A stretch of 56,215 bases of DNA, from contig MAAL01000122.1 in assembly GCA_002163245.1 (NCBI GenBank), positions 1-56,215 on the forward strand. Reading direction: 5' to 3'. Positions within the stretch are counted from its first letter, which is position 1. The number at the start of each line of letters is the position of its first letter. Shown here in pieces: positions 35,195 through 43,684 of the stretch. The translations under genes were made by a program, and so were the position numbers. The notes under the pieces are model-generated. The model was not told the DNA's origin, made no database searches, and saw only the letters and a program-made list of their open reading frames with translations. Origin of the DNA: Gammaproteobacteria bacterium 42_54_T18 (GTDB lineage Bacteria; Pseudomonadota; Gammaproteobacteria; Pseudomonadales; Ketobacteraceae).

Positions 35195-36634
35195 TTATTT
35201 AGTGCGGTTAGCAACGATGTTTACAAAAGAACGTGAGCGTAATTCGTCCATTGTAATACCGGTAGAAGTAGCTTCTTCTTCAGTGATCGCTCCACAAGCA
35301 ATGCCACGTAAAAAGAAGTTCAGTAGACCTTGGCCTGTTGCTGCATCGTCAAAAGTGTTTCCAACCAATGTTGCTTGTGCGGCTTTGTTAATAAAAGCAG
35401 ACAAACGCTTAGACGCATCAGGAAGGCCTTCTAAGAAGTAGCTGTAAACTGCAGCATAACGAATAGGTAGCTGCGCAGGGTTAAGATCCCAGCCTTGATA
35501 ATATGCGTGAGCCAACGAGTGACGAACGTTATCAAAGTGCAGTTTCCATGCAGAGTGAACCACACGGGTGTTTTCTAACATTTGCTCGTTAGTGAGAGGC
35601 TTATCCGCTGCAGCACGGTGAGGACCGATTGGCATCGTAGTTGTTGCACCGTCACTTAATGTGATACCGGTTCCTGCCAATGATACTTGAATAACATGGC
35701 GGGCAAAGTCACAAGCAGGGTGTGTATGTGTTTGGTAAGCCGCAGTAATGTTGCAGGTAGCGGTGTAATCGTAAGTACCAAAAATTGCAGAACGACAACG
35801 GCCGTTTGCAGCTTTTACTAAGTTGTAAACTTGGTTGTCACCCGCATCATCAATAATAGATTGCGTGGTTTCAATCATGATTTCTAACTTAAGCGAGTTC
35901 TTTTCGTATCCACACTTCTCTTCTAATACATCCAGTAACTTGGTTAGTGCAGTGACTTGCTCAGGGTGCGTTACTTTAGGAAGGGTAACGATAAAGTTGT
36001 TAGGTAGTTTGCCACCGTTAACTTCAGATAAGCGAGTTAAGAATAAATCAAGTGTACGAACAGAACGTTGACGACATTCTTCGGAGAAGGTTTTAATACG
36101 GATACCAATAAATGGAGGTAAGTTACCTTCTTCAATACCTTTCGCAACTTCTTCGGCACAACGAATCGCGTCAGCATCTTCTTCATCATCAGGGCGGTTG
36201 CCATATCCATCTTCAAAATCGATACGGTTATCTTCGATAGGCTCGTTCTTTAGCTTGGCTGTGATACGCTCGTAAACAGTGTGGGCTAACCATGCAGGAG
36301 TGTTAAGGCCTTTCATTTTTTCAGAATCTTCTGCACAAGCGGCTGCCAATACAGCAATCTCAGCATCAGCTGAAGGAAGTGTTTCTGCACCAGGGAAACC
36401 AATAACTTTTGCAAGAGCACAAAAATTAGGAGCATAGGTATCAAGGTTGCGAAGAGCGATGCCACCAAGCTTCTGAGCAGAACCTGCTTTAAATAGGTTT
36501 GCACCACCGTAGACGGTGTGAACTTGCTGACGGTCTGAAGAGTCCCCAGGGTAAGTTGTTGAAAATTTTGCGTTGGAATCAGCTAGCTCTGTGAGGATTG
36601 GCTGAGTTTCTGCGTCGGTTAGTGTCAATTTCAT
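35195..36634 (-). CDS. HpcH/HpaI-family aldolase (CitE-like, probable beta-methylmalyl-CoA lyase)
   Basis: A 479-residue aldolase of the HpcH/HpaI-CitE superfamily (long DUF6986-like branch). KLEIMIETTQSI offers the metal-binding Glu and AIFGTYDYTATC the Asp; FEDGYGNRPDD is another conserved block. Context, as first gene of the ecm-mch-mcd series, suggests it splits beta-methylmalyl-CoA into glyoxylate and propionyl-CoA. The well-studied Mcl1 enzymes are shorter (about 320 residues), so the assignment is by context, not by identity. The ATG at 36634 begins the family-like MKLTLTDAE; an ATG 39 codons upstream lies within about 10 bases of the predicted transcription start. Confidence 0.78.
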   Translation of the reverse strand: MKLTLTDAETQPILTELADSNAKFSTTYPGDSSDRQQVHTVYGGANLFKAGSAQKLGGIALRNLDTYAPNFCALAKVIGFPGAETLPSADAEIAVLAAACAEDSEKMKGLNTPAWLAHTVYERITAKLKNEPIEDNRIDFEDGYGNRPDDEEDADAIRCAEEVAKGIEEGNLPPFIGIRIKTFSEECRQRSVRTLDLFLTRLSEVNGGKLPNNFIVTLPKVTHPEQVTALTKLLDVLEEKCGYEKNSLKLEIMIETTQSIIDDAGDNQVYNLVKAANGRCRSAIFGTYDYTATCNITAAYQTHTHPACDFARHVIQVSLAGTGITLSDGATTTMPIGPHRAAADKPLTNEQMLENTRVVHSAWKLHFDNVRHSLAHAYYQGWDLNPAQLPIRYAAVYSYFLEGLPDASKRLSAFINKAAQATLVGNTFDDAATGQGLLNFFLRGIACGAITEEEATSTGITMDELRSRSFVNIVANRTK

Positions 36635-36767
36635 CAATTTACCCGTTTCCTTTATTAAACTTATATGTGTCGCTTGTTGAGCGACAGTTAAACTTTCTTT
36701 GACCAATTCTTGTGAGGTTAGTGATTCTCGCGCGCACATTTTAGCGGTCATAGCCGGTTATGCATAG

Positions 36768-36795
36768 ATTATAGAGTGGCCGGCCAGTCACGCAA
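36768..36795 (-). promoter_or_regulatory. Candidate promoter of the ethylmalonyl-CoA pathway series
   Basis: On the minus strand TTGCGT (36790-36795) and a perfect TATAAT (36768-36773) are 16 bases apart. The spacer contains the 10-bp palindrome TGGCCGGCCA. Predicted start is near 36761, giving a leader of about 125 bases before 36634. Confidence 0.5.
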
Positions 36796-36953
36796 CCAAT
36801 TGTGTCACATGAATAAGCGCTGTTACTGGTTGATTTATCGAGTAAAGCACGTGTTGGGCATAATAGGTGACTGCTAATAGCAAAATAATCGTTCGAATTT
36901 CGATCACCTTTCAGTAATATGCGGTTTCCTCACTCCTCATCAGGACGTTACTT

Positions 36954-37130
36954 ATGGCTGACAAAGCAAGTCAACTAGACCTCCGAATGACACCTTCTGA
37001 CATTAGCCTTTCTACATCAGGCTTCGCTTCATCCAGTTTATCGTGCTCAAACCTCGCATTAGGGCAAAAGCACAAGCGTTGCCGAACTCAAATCAAAGCC
37101 CGAACACGAATTCGACGACTAAAACGTTAG
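36954..37130 (+). CDS. Possible small basic protein
   Basis: A 58-codon open frame in the roughly 600-base gap between the minus-strand pathway series and prmB. AGGA lies 8 bases before the ATG. The product is Ser-rich at first (SLSTSGFASSSLSCSN) and strongly basic at the end (KARTRIRRLKR), so it could bind nucleic acid. No family is recognised. The rest of the gap shows the candidate promoter at 36768 and a partial copy of a repeat arm at 36902. It may be a chance frame. Confidence 0.4.
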   Translation: MADKASQLDLRMTPSDISLSTSGFASSSLSCSNLALGQKHKRCRTQIKARTRIRRLKR

Positions 37131-37238
37131 TTTTTTGCCTTCAAATCAACCAATACTTGAAAGATGCCCGTTATTTCCCTATAAGTAGCCCGTTACGTTA
37201 ACGCTAAATTACGTCGGTGCAAAAAGAGAGAGGTGCGT

Positions 37239-38204
37239 GTGGAATCTATTCAATTATCCTGCGGTCAGGCCGTGGTTGATCAACTTGATAATGTCGAAGA
37301 GTTGTTGAGCGACCTTCATACCATACGTGATTTTCTGCGTTGGACCGTTAGCCGGCTCAATCAAGCAGAGGTTTCATTGGGCCATGGCTTTGATGACCCC
37401 TGGGATGAAGCCGTTGCGTTGGTTCTGCATGGACTAAATTTACCCTGGGACGTTGACCCTTCGGTAAAAGACTGTCGCATGACAACAACCGAAAAACATA
37501 TTGTTCTCGAATTGGTTAAAGAGCGCCTATTGGATCGAAAGCCAGCCGCCTATATCACAGGTATCTCTTGGTTTTGTGGATTACCGTTTCAAGTTGATCA
37601 GCGAGTACTTATTCCACGATCCCCCGTTGGTGAGCTTATAGATAATCACTTTGAGCCATGGGTTGAAGCTGAAAACGTCGAAAATATCCTTGATATGTGC
37701 ACTGGCAGCGCCTGTATAGGTATCGCTGCAGCAATGGCTTTCCCAGAAGCGATGGTCGATTGCACGGATCTTAGCGAAGATGCCTTAGATGTTGCTGAAA
37801 GCAATGTTGCGATGCATGGGTTAGAAGGGCAGGTTAACCTGGTATATTCTGACCTGTTTGAGGCGTTAGAAGGTCGAAGTTACGACATTATTATTAGCAA
37901 CCCTCCCTATGTAGATGTTCCAGACATGGAAGCGTTGCCGGATGAGTATCATCACGAACCTCGCATGGCCTTAGAGGCAGGCATTGATGGCCTTGATCTT
38001 GTACGTAAGATGCTGGCTGAGCTATCTCGCCACCTAAACCCTGGCGGCATCGCCGTAATAGAAGTGGGTAATTCTTGGGAAGCCTTGGAAGAAGCCTACC
38101 CTAATGTACCGTTTACCTGGTTAGAGTTTGATCGGGGCGGCCACGGTGTCTTTTTGCTTACCAAAGAGCAGATTGATCATCATCAAGCGGATTTGGTGGA
38201 ATAG
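37239..38204 (+). CDS. prmB: Ribosomal protein L3 N5-glutamine methyltransferase
   Basis: A 321-residue SAM-dependent methyltransferase. The SAM site DMCTGSACIGIA and the glutamine-binding NPPYVD (about 221-226) are intact. It modifies a Gln side chain of ribosomal protein L3. The GTG at 37239 has AGAGG 5 bases before it; a GTG two codons upstream is also in frame. The prmB-aroC order and the long N-terminal helical domain (LSDLHTIRDFLRWTVSRL) separate it from PrmC. A promoter for aroC overlaps its 3' end. Confidence 0.95.
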   Translation: MESIQLSCGQAVVDQLDNVEELLSDLHTIRDFLRWTVSRLNQAEVSLGHGFDDPWDEAVALVLHGLNLPWDVDPSVKDCRMTTTEKHIVLELVKERLLDRKPAAYITGISWFCGLPFQVDQRVLIPRSPVGELIDNHFEPWVEAENVENILDMCTGSACIGIAAAMAFPEAMVDCTDLSEDALDVAESNVAMHGLEGQVNLVYSDLFEALEGRSYDIIISNPPYVDVPDMEALPDEYHHEPRMALEAGIDGLDLVRKMLAELSRHLNPGGIAVIEVGNSWEALEEAYPNVPFTWLEFDRGGHGVFLLTKEQIDHHQADLVE

Positions 38205-38221
38205 CGTTCCCTAGGTATAAT
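38193..38221 (+). promoter_or_regulatory. Candidate aroC promoter inside the end of prmB
   Basis: TTGGTG (38193-38198), a 17-base spacer, then a perfect TATAAT (38216-38221), 72 bases before the aroC start. The -10 and spacing are ideal; the -35 matches three of six positions. Confidence 0.5.
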
Positions 38222-38292
38222 GCTGCACCCTAGATATAGTTATAGATATATACATATCATTTGAGACATTTTAGTTAAGGCTAGTAATCACT

Positions 38293-39402
38293 ATGGCAGG
38301 AAACAGCTTCGGGCAACTTTTTCGAATTACCACTTTTGGCGAAAGCCACGGCGAAGCGTTAGGCTGTATCGTTGATGGCTGTCCTCCTGGACTGGAAATA
38401 TGTGAGGCAGATTTACAAGGTGACTTGGATCGCCGTAAACCTGGAACATCTAAGTTCTCCACTCAACGTAAAGAGCCTGATCAAGTACAGATTTTGTCAG
38501 GGGTATTTGAAGGCAAAACAACGGGCACACCGATTGGGTTGATGATCAAAAATACCAATCAAAAGTCGAAAGATTATTCTGAAATTATGAATACCTTTCG
38601 TCCTGGCCATGCAGATTATACTTATGAACATAAATACGGCATTCGTGATTATCGTGGTGGTGGTCGTTCATCGGCTCGTGAAACCGCAATGCGCGTTGCG
38701 GCTGGTGCTATTGCAAAAAAATACCTCAAGCAAACCCAGGGTATCGACGTAAAGGGTTATGTCTCTCAGATTGGTCCTATCAAACCAAAAACGATTGATT
38801 GGGATGTGGTTGAAACCAACCCGTTTTTTAGCCCCGATGCATCCGTGGTTCCAGAAATGGAAGCGTTAATTCATCAGTTACGCAAAGACGGCAGTTCAAT
38901 CGGGGCCAAGGTGACGGTTGTTGCTACTGGAATGATCCCTGGATTAGGCGAGCCCATTTTTGATCGTTTGGATGCGGAGCTTGCTCATGCGTTAATGAGT
39001 ATCAATGCGGTAAAAGGCGTTGAAATTGGTGACGGGTTTGAATGTGTTAATCAGCGCGGAGAGCAACACCGTGATGAGATGACACCAGAAGGCTTTTTAA
39101 GTAATCATGCTGGCGGCATTTTAGGCGGTATTTCTTCTGGGCAAGATTTGATTGCGCATATTGCCCTAAAGCCAACATCTAGCATGATGATTCCCGGTAA
39201 AAGCATTAATAAACAGGGTGACCCCGTAGAAGTAGTAACCAAAGGTCGCCATGACCCTTGCGTAGGTGTTAGAGCAACACCGATTGCAGAAGCTATGATG
39301 GCGTTGGTTGTGATGGATCACGTGCTTCGTCATCGAGCACAAAATCATGGTGTAGAGACCAGTACACCGATAATCGCTGCAATAGCTCCCGATTCTGAAT
39401 AA
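38293..39402 (+). CDS. aroC: Chorismate synthase
   Basis: A 369-residue FMN-dependent enzyme making chorismate from 5-enolpyruvylshikimate-3-phosphate, the last step of the shikimate pathway. Signatures are intact: [30 protein letters not shown], and near the end [17 protein letters not shown]. Length is normal. It lies between prmB and an MFS transporter as in many Pseudomonas-like genomes. Its terminator hairpin lies inside the next reading frame (39423-39484). Confidence 0.97.
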   Translation: MAGNSFGQLFRITTFGESHGEALGCIVDGCPPGLEICEADLQGDLDRRKPGTSKFSTQRKEPDQVQILSGVFEGKTTGTPIGLMIKNTNQKSKDYSEIMNTFRPGHADYTYEHKYGIRDYRGGGRSSARETAMRVAAGAIAKKYLKQTQGIDVKGYVSQIGPIKPKTIDWDVVETNPFFSPDASVVPEMEALIHQLRKDGSSIGAKVTVVATGMIPGLGEPIFDRLDAELAHALMSINAVKGVEIGDGFECVNQRGEQHRDEMTPEGFLSNHAGGILGGISSGQDLIAHIALKPTSSMMIPGKSINKQGDPVEVVTKGRHDPCVGVRATPIAEAMMALVVMDHVLRHRAQNHGVETSTPIIAAIAPDSE

Positions 39403-39415
39403 GTAGATCTTTTTA

Positions 39416-40597
39416 GTGCAAGAAAATAAAACCCCGACAAATACCAATACGGTTCCCTATTGGCGGTTGTCGGGGTTTTATTTTTTCTACTTTAGCCTTC
39501 TTGGAACTTTGTTACCCTATTGGGGTTTATACCTACAAGGGGAAGGTTTTTCACCCATTGAAATAGGCCAATTAATGGCTGTATTGATGGGAACCCGGAT
39601 TGTGGCTCCCAATATCTGGGGGTATTTGGCAGATAAAACCGGTAAACGTATTTCCATTATTCGCTGGGGCGCTGCGTTAACGACGGTGTTTTTCTCCATA
39701 GTTTTCTGGAAACCTGGTTTTTGGGGTTATGCTTTTTTAGTTTCGTCATTCACGTTTTTCTGGAATGCAATCCTTCCTCAATTTGAAGTTGTCACGTTTA
39801 GTTATCTGCGCGATAGAGCGAATGAATACAGCCGCATTCGGTTGTGGGGCTCAGTAGGTTTTGTGTTTACGGTTGTGGGTTTTGGTTGGGTATTTGATGT
39901 AAGCCCTATTGACAGGTTGCCCACCTATATAGTTGCTATGATGGGTTTGATTTGGGTTAGCAGTCTGTTTGTTACTGAACAAAAAGCTGAGAGAAAACAG
40001 AAAAAAGCAGAAGATAATTTTTGGAAGCAGCTCGTCAATGGCCCCGTAATTATTTTCTTTGTGGTATGTTTTTTGATGCAGGTCTCTCACGGGCCATATT
40101 ATTCGTTTTATAGTATTTTTATGGAATCCAAGGGTTATAGTAAACTGGCCATAGGTTGGTTATGGGCGCTTGGTGTTATTGCAGAAATATTAGTATTCAT
40201 TGTCATGCATCGATTGATGGCGCGCTTTTCGGCGCGCTTTTTATTGGCATTAAGTTTACTGCTGGGTGGCATTCGTTGGTATCTAACGGCGGCTTACCCT
40301 GAGCAATTATGGATTGTGCTGCTAACACAAGTTTGCCACGCAGCAACCTTTGGTATATTCCACGCGGTAGCTATTGATTGGGTGCAACATCGGTTTACAG
40401 CCAGTGCATCGGGACAAGCGCAAGCATTTTACAGTGCTTTAAGCTTTGGTGCAGGCGGGGCCTTTGGCTCTTATGTTGCTGGTGTAATGTGGGAGGATGT
40501 TGGTGGTGAGGCGTCATTCTATATGGCCTCAGTTGCTTGTTTTATGGGGGCTATATTAGCTTTGAAACTGCGCCCCCCTCAAATACCGGTTACTTAG
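39416..40597 (+). CDS. MFS transporter (PucC/LacY-like MFS_1_like group)
   Basis: A 393-residue inner membrane transporter with 12 predicted helices. The N-terminus PYWRLSGFYFFYFSLLGTLL is that of the MFS group usually next to aroC. The GTG at 39416 has no visible ribosome binding site. The first 12 to 23 codons lie inside a strong terminator-like hairpin, so expression may depend on read-through or on coupling from aroC. The conserved residues extend into the right arm of the hairpin, so the hairpin is truly within the coding region. The substrate is unknown. Confidence 0.88.
   Translation: MQENKTPTNTNTVPYWRLSGFYFFYFSLLGTLLPYWGLYLQGEGFSPIEIGQLMAVLMGTRIVAPNIWGYLADKTGKRISIIRWGAALTTVFFSIVFWKPGFWGYAFLVSSFTFFWNAILPQFEVVTFSYLRDRANEYSRIRLWGSVGFVFTVVGFGWVFDVSPIDRLPTYIVAMMGLIWVSSLFVTEQKAERKQKKAEDNFWKQLVNGPVIIFFVVCFLMQVSHGPYYSFYSIFMESKGYSKLAIGWLWALGVIAEILVFIVMHRLMARFSARFLLALSLLLGGIRWYLTAAYPEQLWIVLLTQVCHAATFGIFHAVAIDWVQHRFTASASGQAQAFYSALSFGAGGAFGSYVAGVMWEDVGGEASFYMASVACFMGAILALKLRPPQIPVT
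39423..39484 (+). terminator. Terminator-like hairpin of aroC embedded in the MFS gene
   Basis: Arms 39423-39440 and 39467-39484 form a perfect 18-bp stem (core ACCCCGACAA / TTGTCGGGGT) with a T-rich right arm running to 39486. An inner 6-bp stem CCAATA/TATTGG caps the loop. Its left arm begins 20 bases after the aroC stop and 7 bases into the transporter's first codons. Confidence 0.85.
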
Positions 40598-40652
40598 AAT
40601 TATCTATTACTTTTATCAATAAATTTTATAAAAAACTAAATACAGGAACATT

Positions 40653-41057
40653 ATGTCTGATCATCTTTTTTGTTACGGAACACTGCTAGAGTCACAAATC
40701 ATGCGATTGGTCACGGGCAAAGAATATACCATGCAAGATGCAACTCTGCCGGGCTATAGCCGTTACCTGGTTAAAGGAGCTGACTACCCAGGTGTTGTGC
40801 AAAACCCACAAGGTGAAGCTGAAGGGAAATTATGTTTGGGTGTGACGTCGTCAGACCTTAAAAAACTCGATCGTTTTGAAGGTGAGCTGTATCGTAGGCA
40901 GCTTGTTCGAGTTAAGGCACCTTATAACCGTACGGTTAATGCTTGGTGTTATGTTGTGCCGCGCCGCTCTTCTATGCGTTTGTCGAAAAAAGAATGGTCA
41001 CTAGAAGAGTATCGCGTGAAAATATTAAGAAGACATAATTTATCTATTGAGCCGTGA
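40653..41057 (+). CDS. Gamma-glutamylcyclotransferase-like (AIG2/GGACT) protein
   Basis: A 134-residue protein with the family's FCYGTLL motif at the N-terminus and FEGELYRRQLV, where the Glu would be the catalytic acid/base. Family enzymes release 5-oxoproline from gamma-glutamyl amines or peptides; which one this enzyme uses is not visible. The basic tail (RRSSMRLSKKEW, ILRRHNLSIEP) is typical of bacterial members. A terminator follows at 41082. It lies 55 bases after the MFS gene. Confidence 0.88.
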   Translation: MSDHLFCYGTLLESQIMRLVTGKEYTMQDATLPGYSRYLVKGADYPGVVQNPQGEAEGKLCLGVTSSDLKKLDRFEGELYRRQLVRVKAPYNRTVNAWCYVVPRRSSMRLSKKEWSLEEYRVKILRRHNLSIEP

Positions 41058-41081
41058 TGGTATTAAAGGGGATTCTTTACT

Positions 41082-41124
41082 CCACAAGCGGTATAGGAAA
41101 ATACCGTTTGTGGTAGCTTTTTTT
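41082..41124 (+). terminator. Rho-independent terminator after the GGACT-like gene
   Basis: CCACAAGCGGTAT pairs with ATACCGTTTGTGG (one G-U pair) around a 6-nt loop, followed by TAGC and seven T. It also separates the convergent small lipoprotein gene. Confidence 0.88.
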
Positions 41125-41133
41125 AGCCCGATA

Positions 41134-41262
41134 TTACAACCAAGCCAGGAAGCACCCGCCGAAGGAATTTAATCCACCGATAGTGTTACAGACTTCATCG
41201 TTGGTACACCCGCTTACGGCCAAACAAAATACACTGATTGAAATAATGTTTATCAATTTCAT
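41134..41262 (-). CDS. Small lipoprotein (42 residues)
   Basis: A 42-residue precursor: MKLINIISISVFCLAVSGC is a lipoprotein signal, leaving a mature peptide of 24 residues from Cys19 (CTNDEVCNTIGGLNSFGGCF). AAGGAG lies 8 bases before the ATG at 41262, which is why this start is chosen over a longer frame. Three cysteines in the mature part (Cys19, Cys25, Cys37) and small size resemble entericidin-like peptides only in size, not in sequence. Likely a real but undescribed membrane-anchored peptide. Confidence 0.75.
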   Translation of the reverse strand: MKLINIISISVFCLAVSGCTNDEVCNTIGGLNSFGGCFLAWL

Positions 41263-41542
41263 GGTTTTCTCCTTTTTCCAAAAATATGACGGCGCGATGG
41301 TAGACTTAGCAGTGCATGTTTTCAAGAAATTTTAAGGAGATATGTATAATGAATTTTACATTGAATGTTGGTTTTTTAGTCGAATTTATTTTTAAAGTGT
41401 GATATTTTCTCGCAAAAATAATATATCAAAACAATATCTCAAAATAATACCAAATAAAGCACAACAGAAAGACACTTAAAGGGAATTTTTATCGCGTTGG
41501 CGATAGGGTAAATAATTAGGATTGGATCCTAGGAGTGTTGTT

Positions 41543-43405
41543 GTGGTTCTTGCTGTAGAAAAATTTGTAAATCACCGTTTTTTCCTGTTGGTTTTTGTCT
41601 TATTAGTTGTGATAACTCACGTTCCACCAAGAACGCTGACTCTTGGCTATGATGATTATTTGCAATATGCCGTGCTAAAAGGCTCTGGTGAATTATTTGA
41701 AAAAGGATTTGAAATAACAGACCCTTCCGCGGGTGTGGCGGAACGGCTAAAGAATGGGTTCCATTTTTTTAACAGTAAAACCGGTACAGTTGATGTGCAT
41801 CGAGAGTACGGAAACCTTCCCTGGTGGTCAGTTGAAGAGGGGATAATGCAACCGTATCGACCTTTGGCTGCTGCAACGCATTGGTTTGATCATAACGTAT
41901 TGAACAGTGACCTTTATTGGATGCAGTGGCACAGCATTTTATATTTTGCTTTGTTTGCGGTGTGCGGGTGCCTTTTTTATAAACATTTATGTAGCGATCC
42001 TTTGGTTTATGGAATTGCTGCATTTATGTTGGTGTTTGATTTGAGTGTGAGCTCAAATTTAAATTGGCTTGCAGCCAGAAATTCTTATCTGGCCGTTGCA
42101 TTTGGACTTATGGCGTTGTACGGGTTTATGCGATGGCGAGAAACTAATCGTTGGGCTTGGTTTAGTGTTGCTATAGGCATGTTGATTGTTGGTTTAGGTA
42201 CTGCTGAGGCAACCGTTGCGATTTTAGGGTATTTTGGCGGCTACGCCTTGTTTATGGATAAAAAGGGTTGGTTTAAAGGCTGTGTAGCGGTAATCCCCTT
42301 TATTTTGGTAGTGGCTGTTTGGCGAGTGTTGTACAGCGTCAACCATTTTGGTGCGAAAGGCATAGGGTTATATTTAGACCCTGGGCGTGACCTGCTAGGG
42401 TTTGTTGCACAAGTGCTGTCTGTCGTGCCGGTTATTGGTACGTCACAAATTTTGGGTTTAGATAACCTCGTGACTGGTGTGTCGCTTGATTCATGGGGAT
42501 GGTTGCAAGCATCGGCTTGGTTGATAGTTGCTTTTGCATTGTTTCTTATTAGAAACCTTATTTTAACGACGCCACTTATTCGGTTTTTAGTTGTGGGTGC
42601 ATTGCTTGCGGCTATCCCTCACGCCTCATTGTTAAGTGCAGGAAGTCGTAGTGGTACTTTCGTGTCTGTTGGTTTTTTCTTTGTGGTTGCCTATTGGATA
42701 GCACCATTTTTACGTGATAGAACGTCTGACAAAAAATCAAAAGCAAAACGTTATGGCGGTTGGTTTATTGTCGTCTATCACGTGGTTTTACCTGTTCTTG
42801 TGCTTGCCCTGTTTTCTTGGCGAATTATTAATATTGCCTATGTTGATGATGGTCGGTATAGCAGCGTAGAGACAACACTTACCAGTGATACATCGCTGGT
42901 GGTTGTGAATCATGGGGCTCCCAATCAATTATTCTATTTACCTTATGAGTGGTATTACAAAGGTTATACGTTACCCCAATCAGTAAAAGCGTTAGTGCCG
43001 GGGTTATCTTCTTTTGAACTAGAGAGAATAACAGAACGGAAATTTTCGATTAAATCCATTGCACCTTTGGTGGTAAATCATCAAGTTTCGATGATAAACG
43101 ATGAAGGCAATAGTCCAATATTGTCACGCGCTTATTCAAAGCGCATGCTGCAAGGTTTAATAACGCACCCCAATACACGCTTTTTTAAAGATCAAACGAT
43201 CTTACAAAATGATATGAGAATTACTATCGTGGCTGTGGAAGGTGGTGTTCCAAAAGAATTGATAATAGAATTTTTTGGTGAAGAGAGCCCTGAGAATATG
43301 GTGTGGCAGTGGTATGATTGGTCAGACAAAATGTATAAACGCATGAGTGTTCCTGGAGTGGGTGACGTTAAACGTTACCTTGGCCCATTGGCGAAAAAGT
43401 CATAA
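41543..43405 (+). CDS. Polytopic membrane protein, GT-C glycosyltransferase-like
   Basis: A 620-residue protein with about ten hydrophobic helices. The first outside loop carries LTLGYDDYLQYAVLKG, and a later loop has YRPLAAATHW. Acidic pairs and a YRPL-type motif in those positions are features of GT-C glycosyltransferases (dolichyl- or undecaprenyl-phosphate sugar users). A soluble, probably periplasmic domain follows at about 450-620. The GTG at 41543 has AGGAG 7 bases upstream. It lies just before the exported-protein operon at 43685, so a role in glycosylating surface proteins is conceivable. The family assignment is a motif-level inference. Confidence 0.65.
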   Translation: MVLAVEKFVNHRFFLLVFVLLVVITHVPPRTLTLGYDDYLQYAVLKGSGELFEKGFEITDPSAGVAERLKNGFHFFNSKTGTVDVHREYGNLPWWSVEEGIMQPYRPLAAATHWFDHNVLNSDLYWMQWHSILYFALFAVCGCLFYKHLCSDPLVYGIAAFMLVFDLSVSSNLNWLAARNSYLAVAFGLMALYGFMRWRETNRWAWFSVAIGMLIVGLGTAEATVAILGYFGGYALFMDKKGWFKGCVAVIPFILVVAVWRVLYSVNHFGAKGIGLYLDPGRDLLGFVAQVLSVVPVIGTSQILGLDNLVTGVSLDSWGWLQASAWLIVAFALFLIRNLILTTPLIRFLVVGALLAAIPHASLLSAGSRSGTFVSVGFFFVVAYWIAPFLRDRTSDKKSKAKRYGGWFIVVYHVVLPVLVLALFSWRIINIAYVDDGRYSSVETTLTSDTSLVVVNHGAPNQLFYLPYEWYYKGYTLPQSVKALVPGLSSFELERITERKFSIKSIAPLVVNHQVSMINDEGNSPILSRAYSKRMLQGLITHPNTRFFKDQTILQNDMRITIVAVEGGVPKELIIEFFGEESPENMVWQWYDWSDKMYKRMSVPGVGDVKRYLGPLAKKS

Positions 43406-43590
43406 TAAAAATGAGAGGCCTGATTTAATTGTCAGGTCTTATTACATTTATTTATTGTTTTTTATTGTTTCTGTGATCTGAATGTTTATTTTTATAAAAA
43501 ACGATAACAAAAACGTAAAATTCTTTTGCGCGAAGAAAAGTTCCGTAATATTTAAAATAAGTTGCACCTCAAAAAATCACCAGGTATTAT

Positions 43591-43622
43591 TGCGCCGCTT
43601 CTAGGGATGGCGCATTTTTTTT
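43591..43622 (+). terminator. Terminator-like hairpin in the leader of the exported-protein operon
   Basis: TGCGCC (43591-43596) and GGCGCA (43609-43614) are followed by eight T. It lies 186 bases after the upstream gene stop and 63 bases before the ATG at 43685. It may terminate the upstream gene, or act as an attenuator of the operon. Confidence 0.7.
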
Positions 43623-43684
43623 GGACAGTGATCCCTGTAGCATTTCGAACCGGAATATCGAAATCAATTGCTTTGGGAGTTTTA

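Noticed and set aside
43414-43440. Weak hairpin GAGGCCTGA / TCAGGTCTT after the GT-C-like gene
   Set aside because: It needs a G-U pair and lacks a T run; the hairpin at 43591 is much better.
43490-43684. Possible riboswitch (cyclic-di-GMP type) in the operon leader
   Set aside because: The conserved core sequences of the GEMM class are not present; only the terminator-like hairpin is supported.
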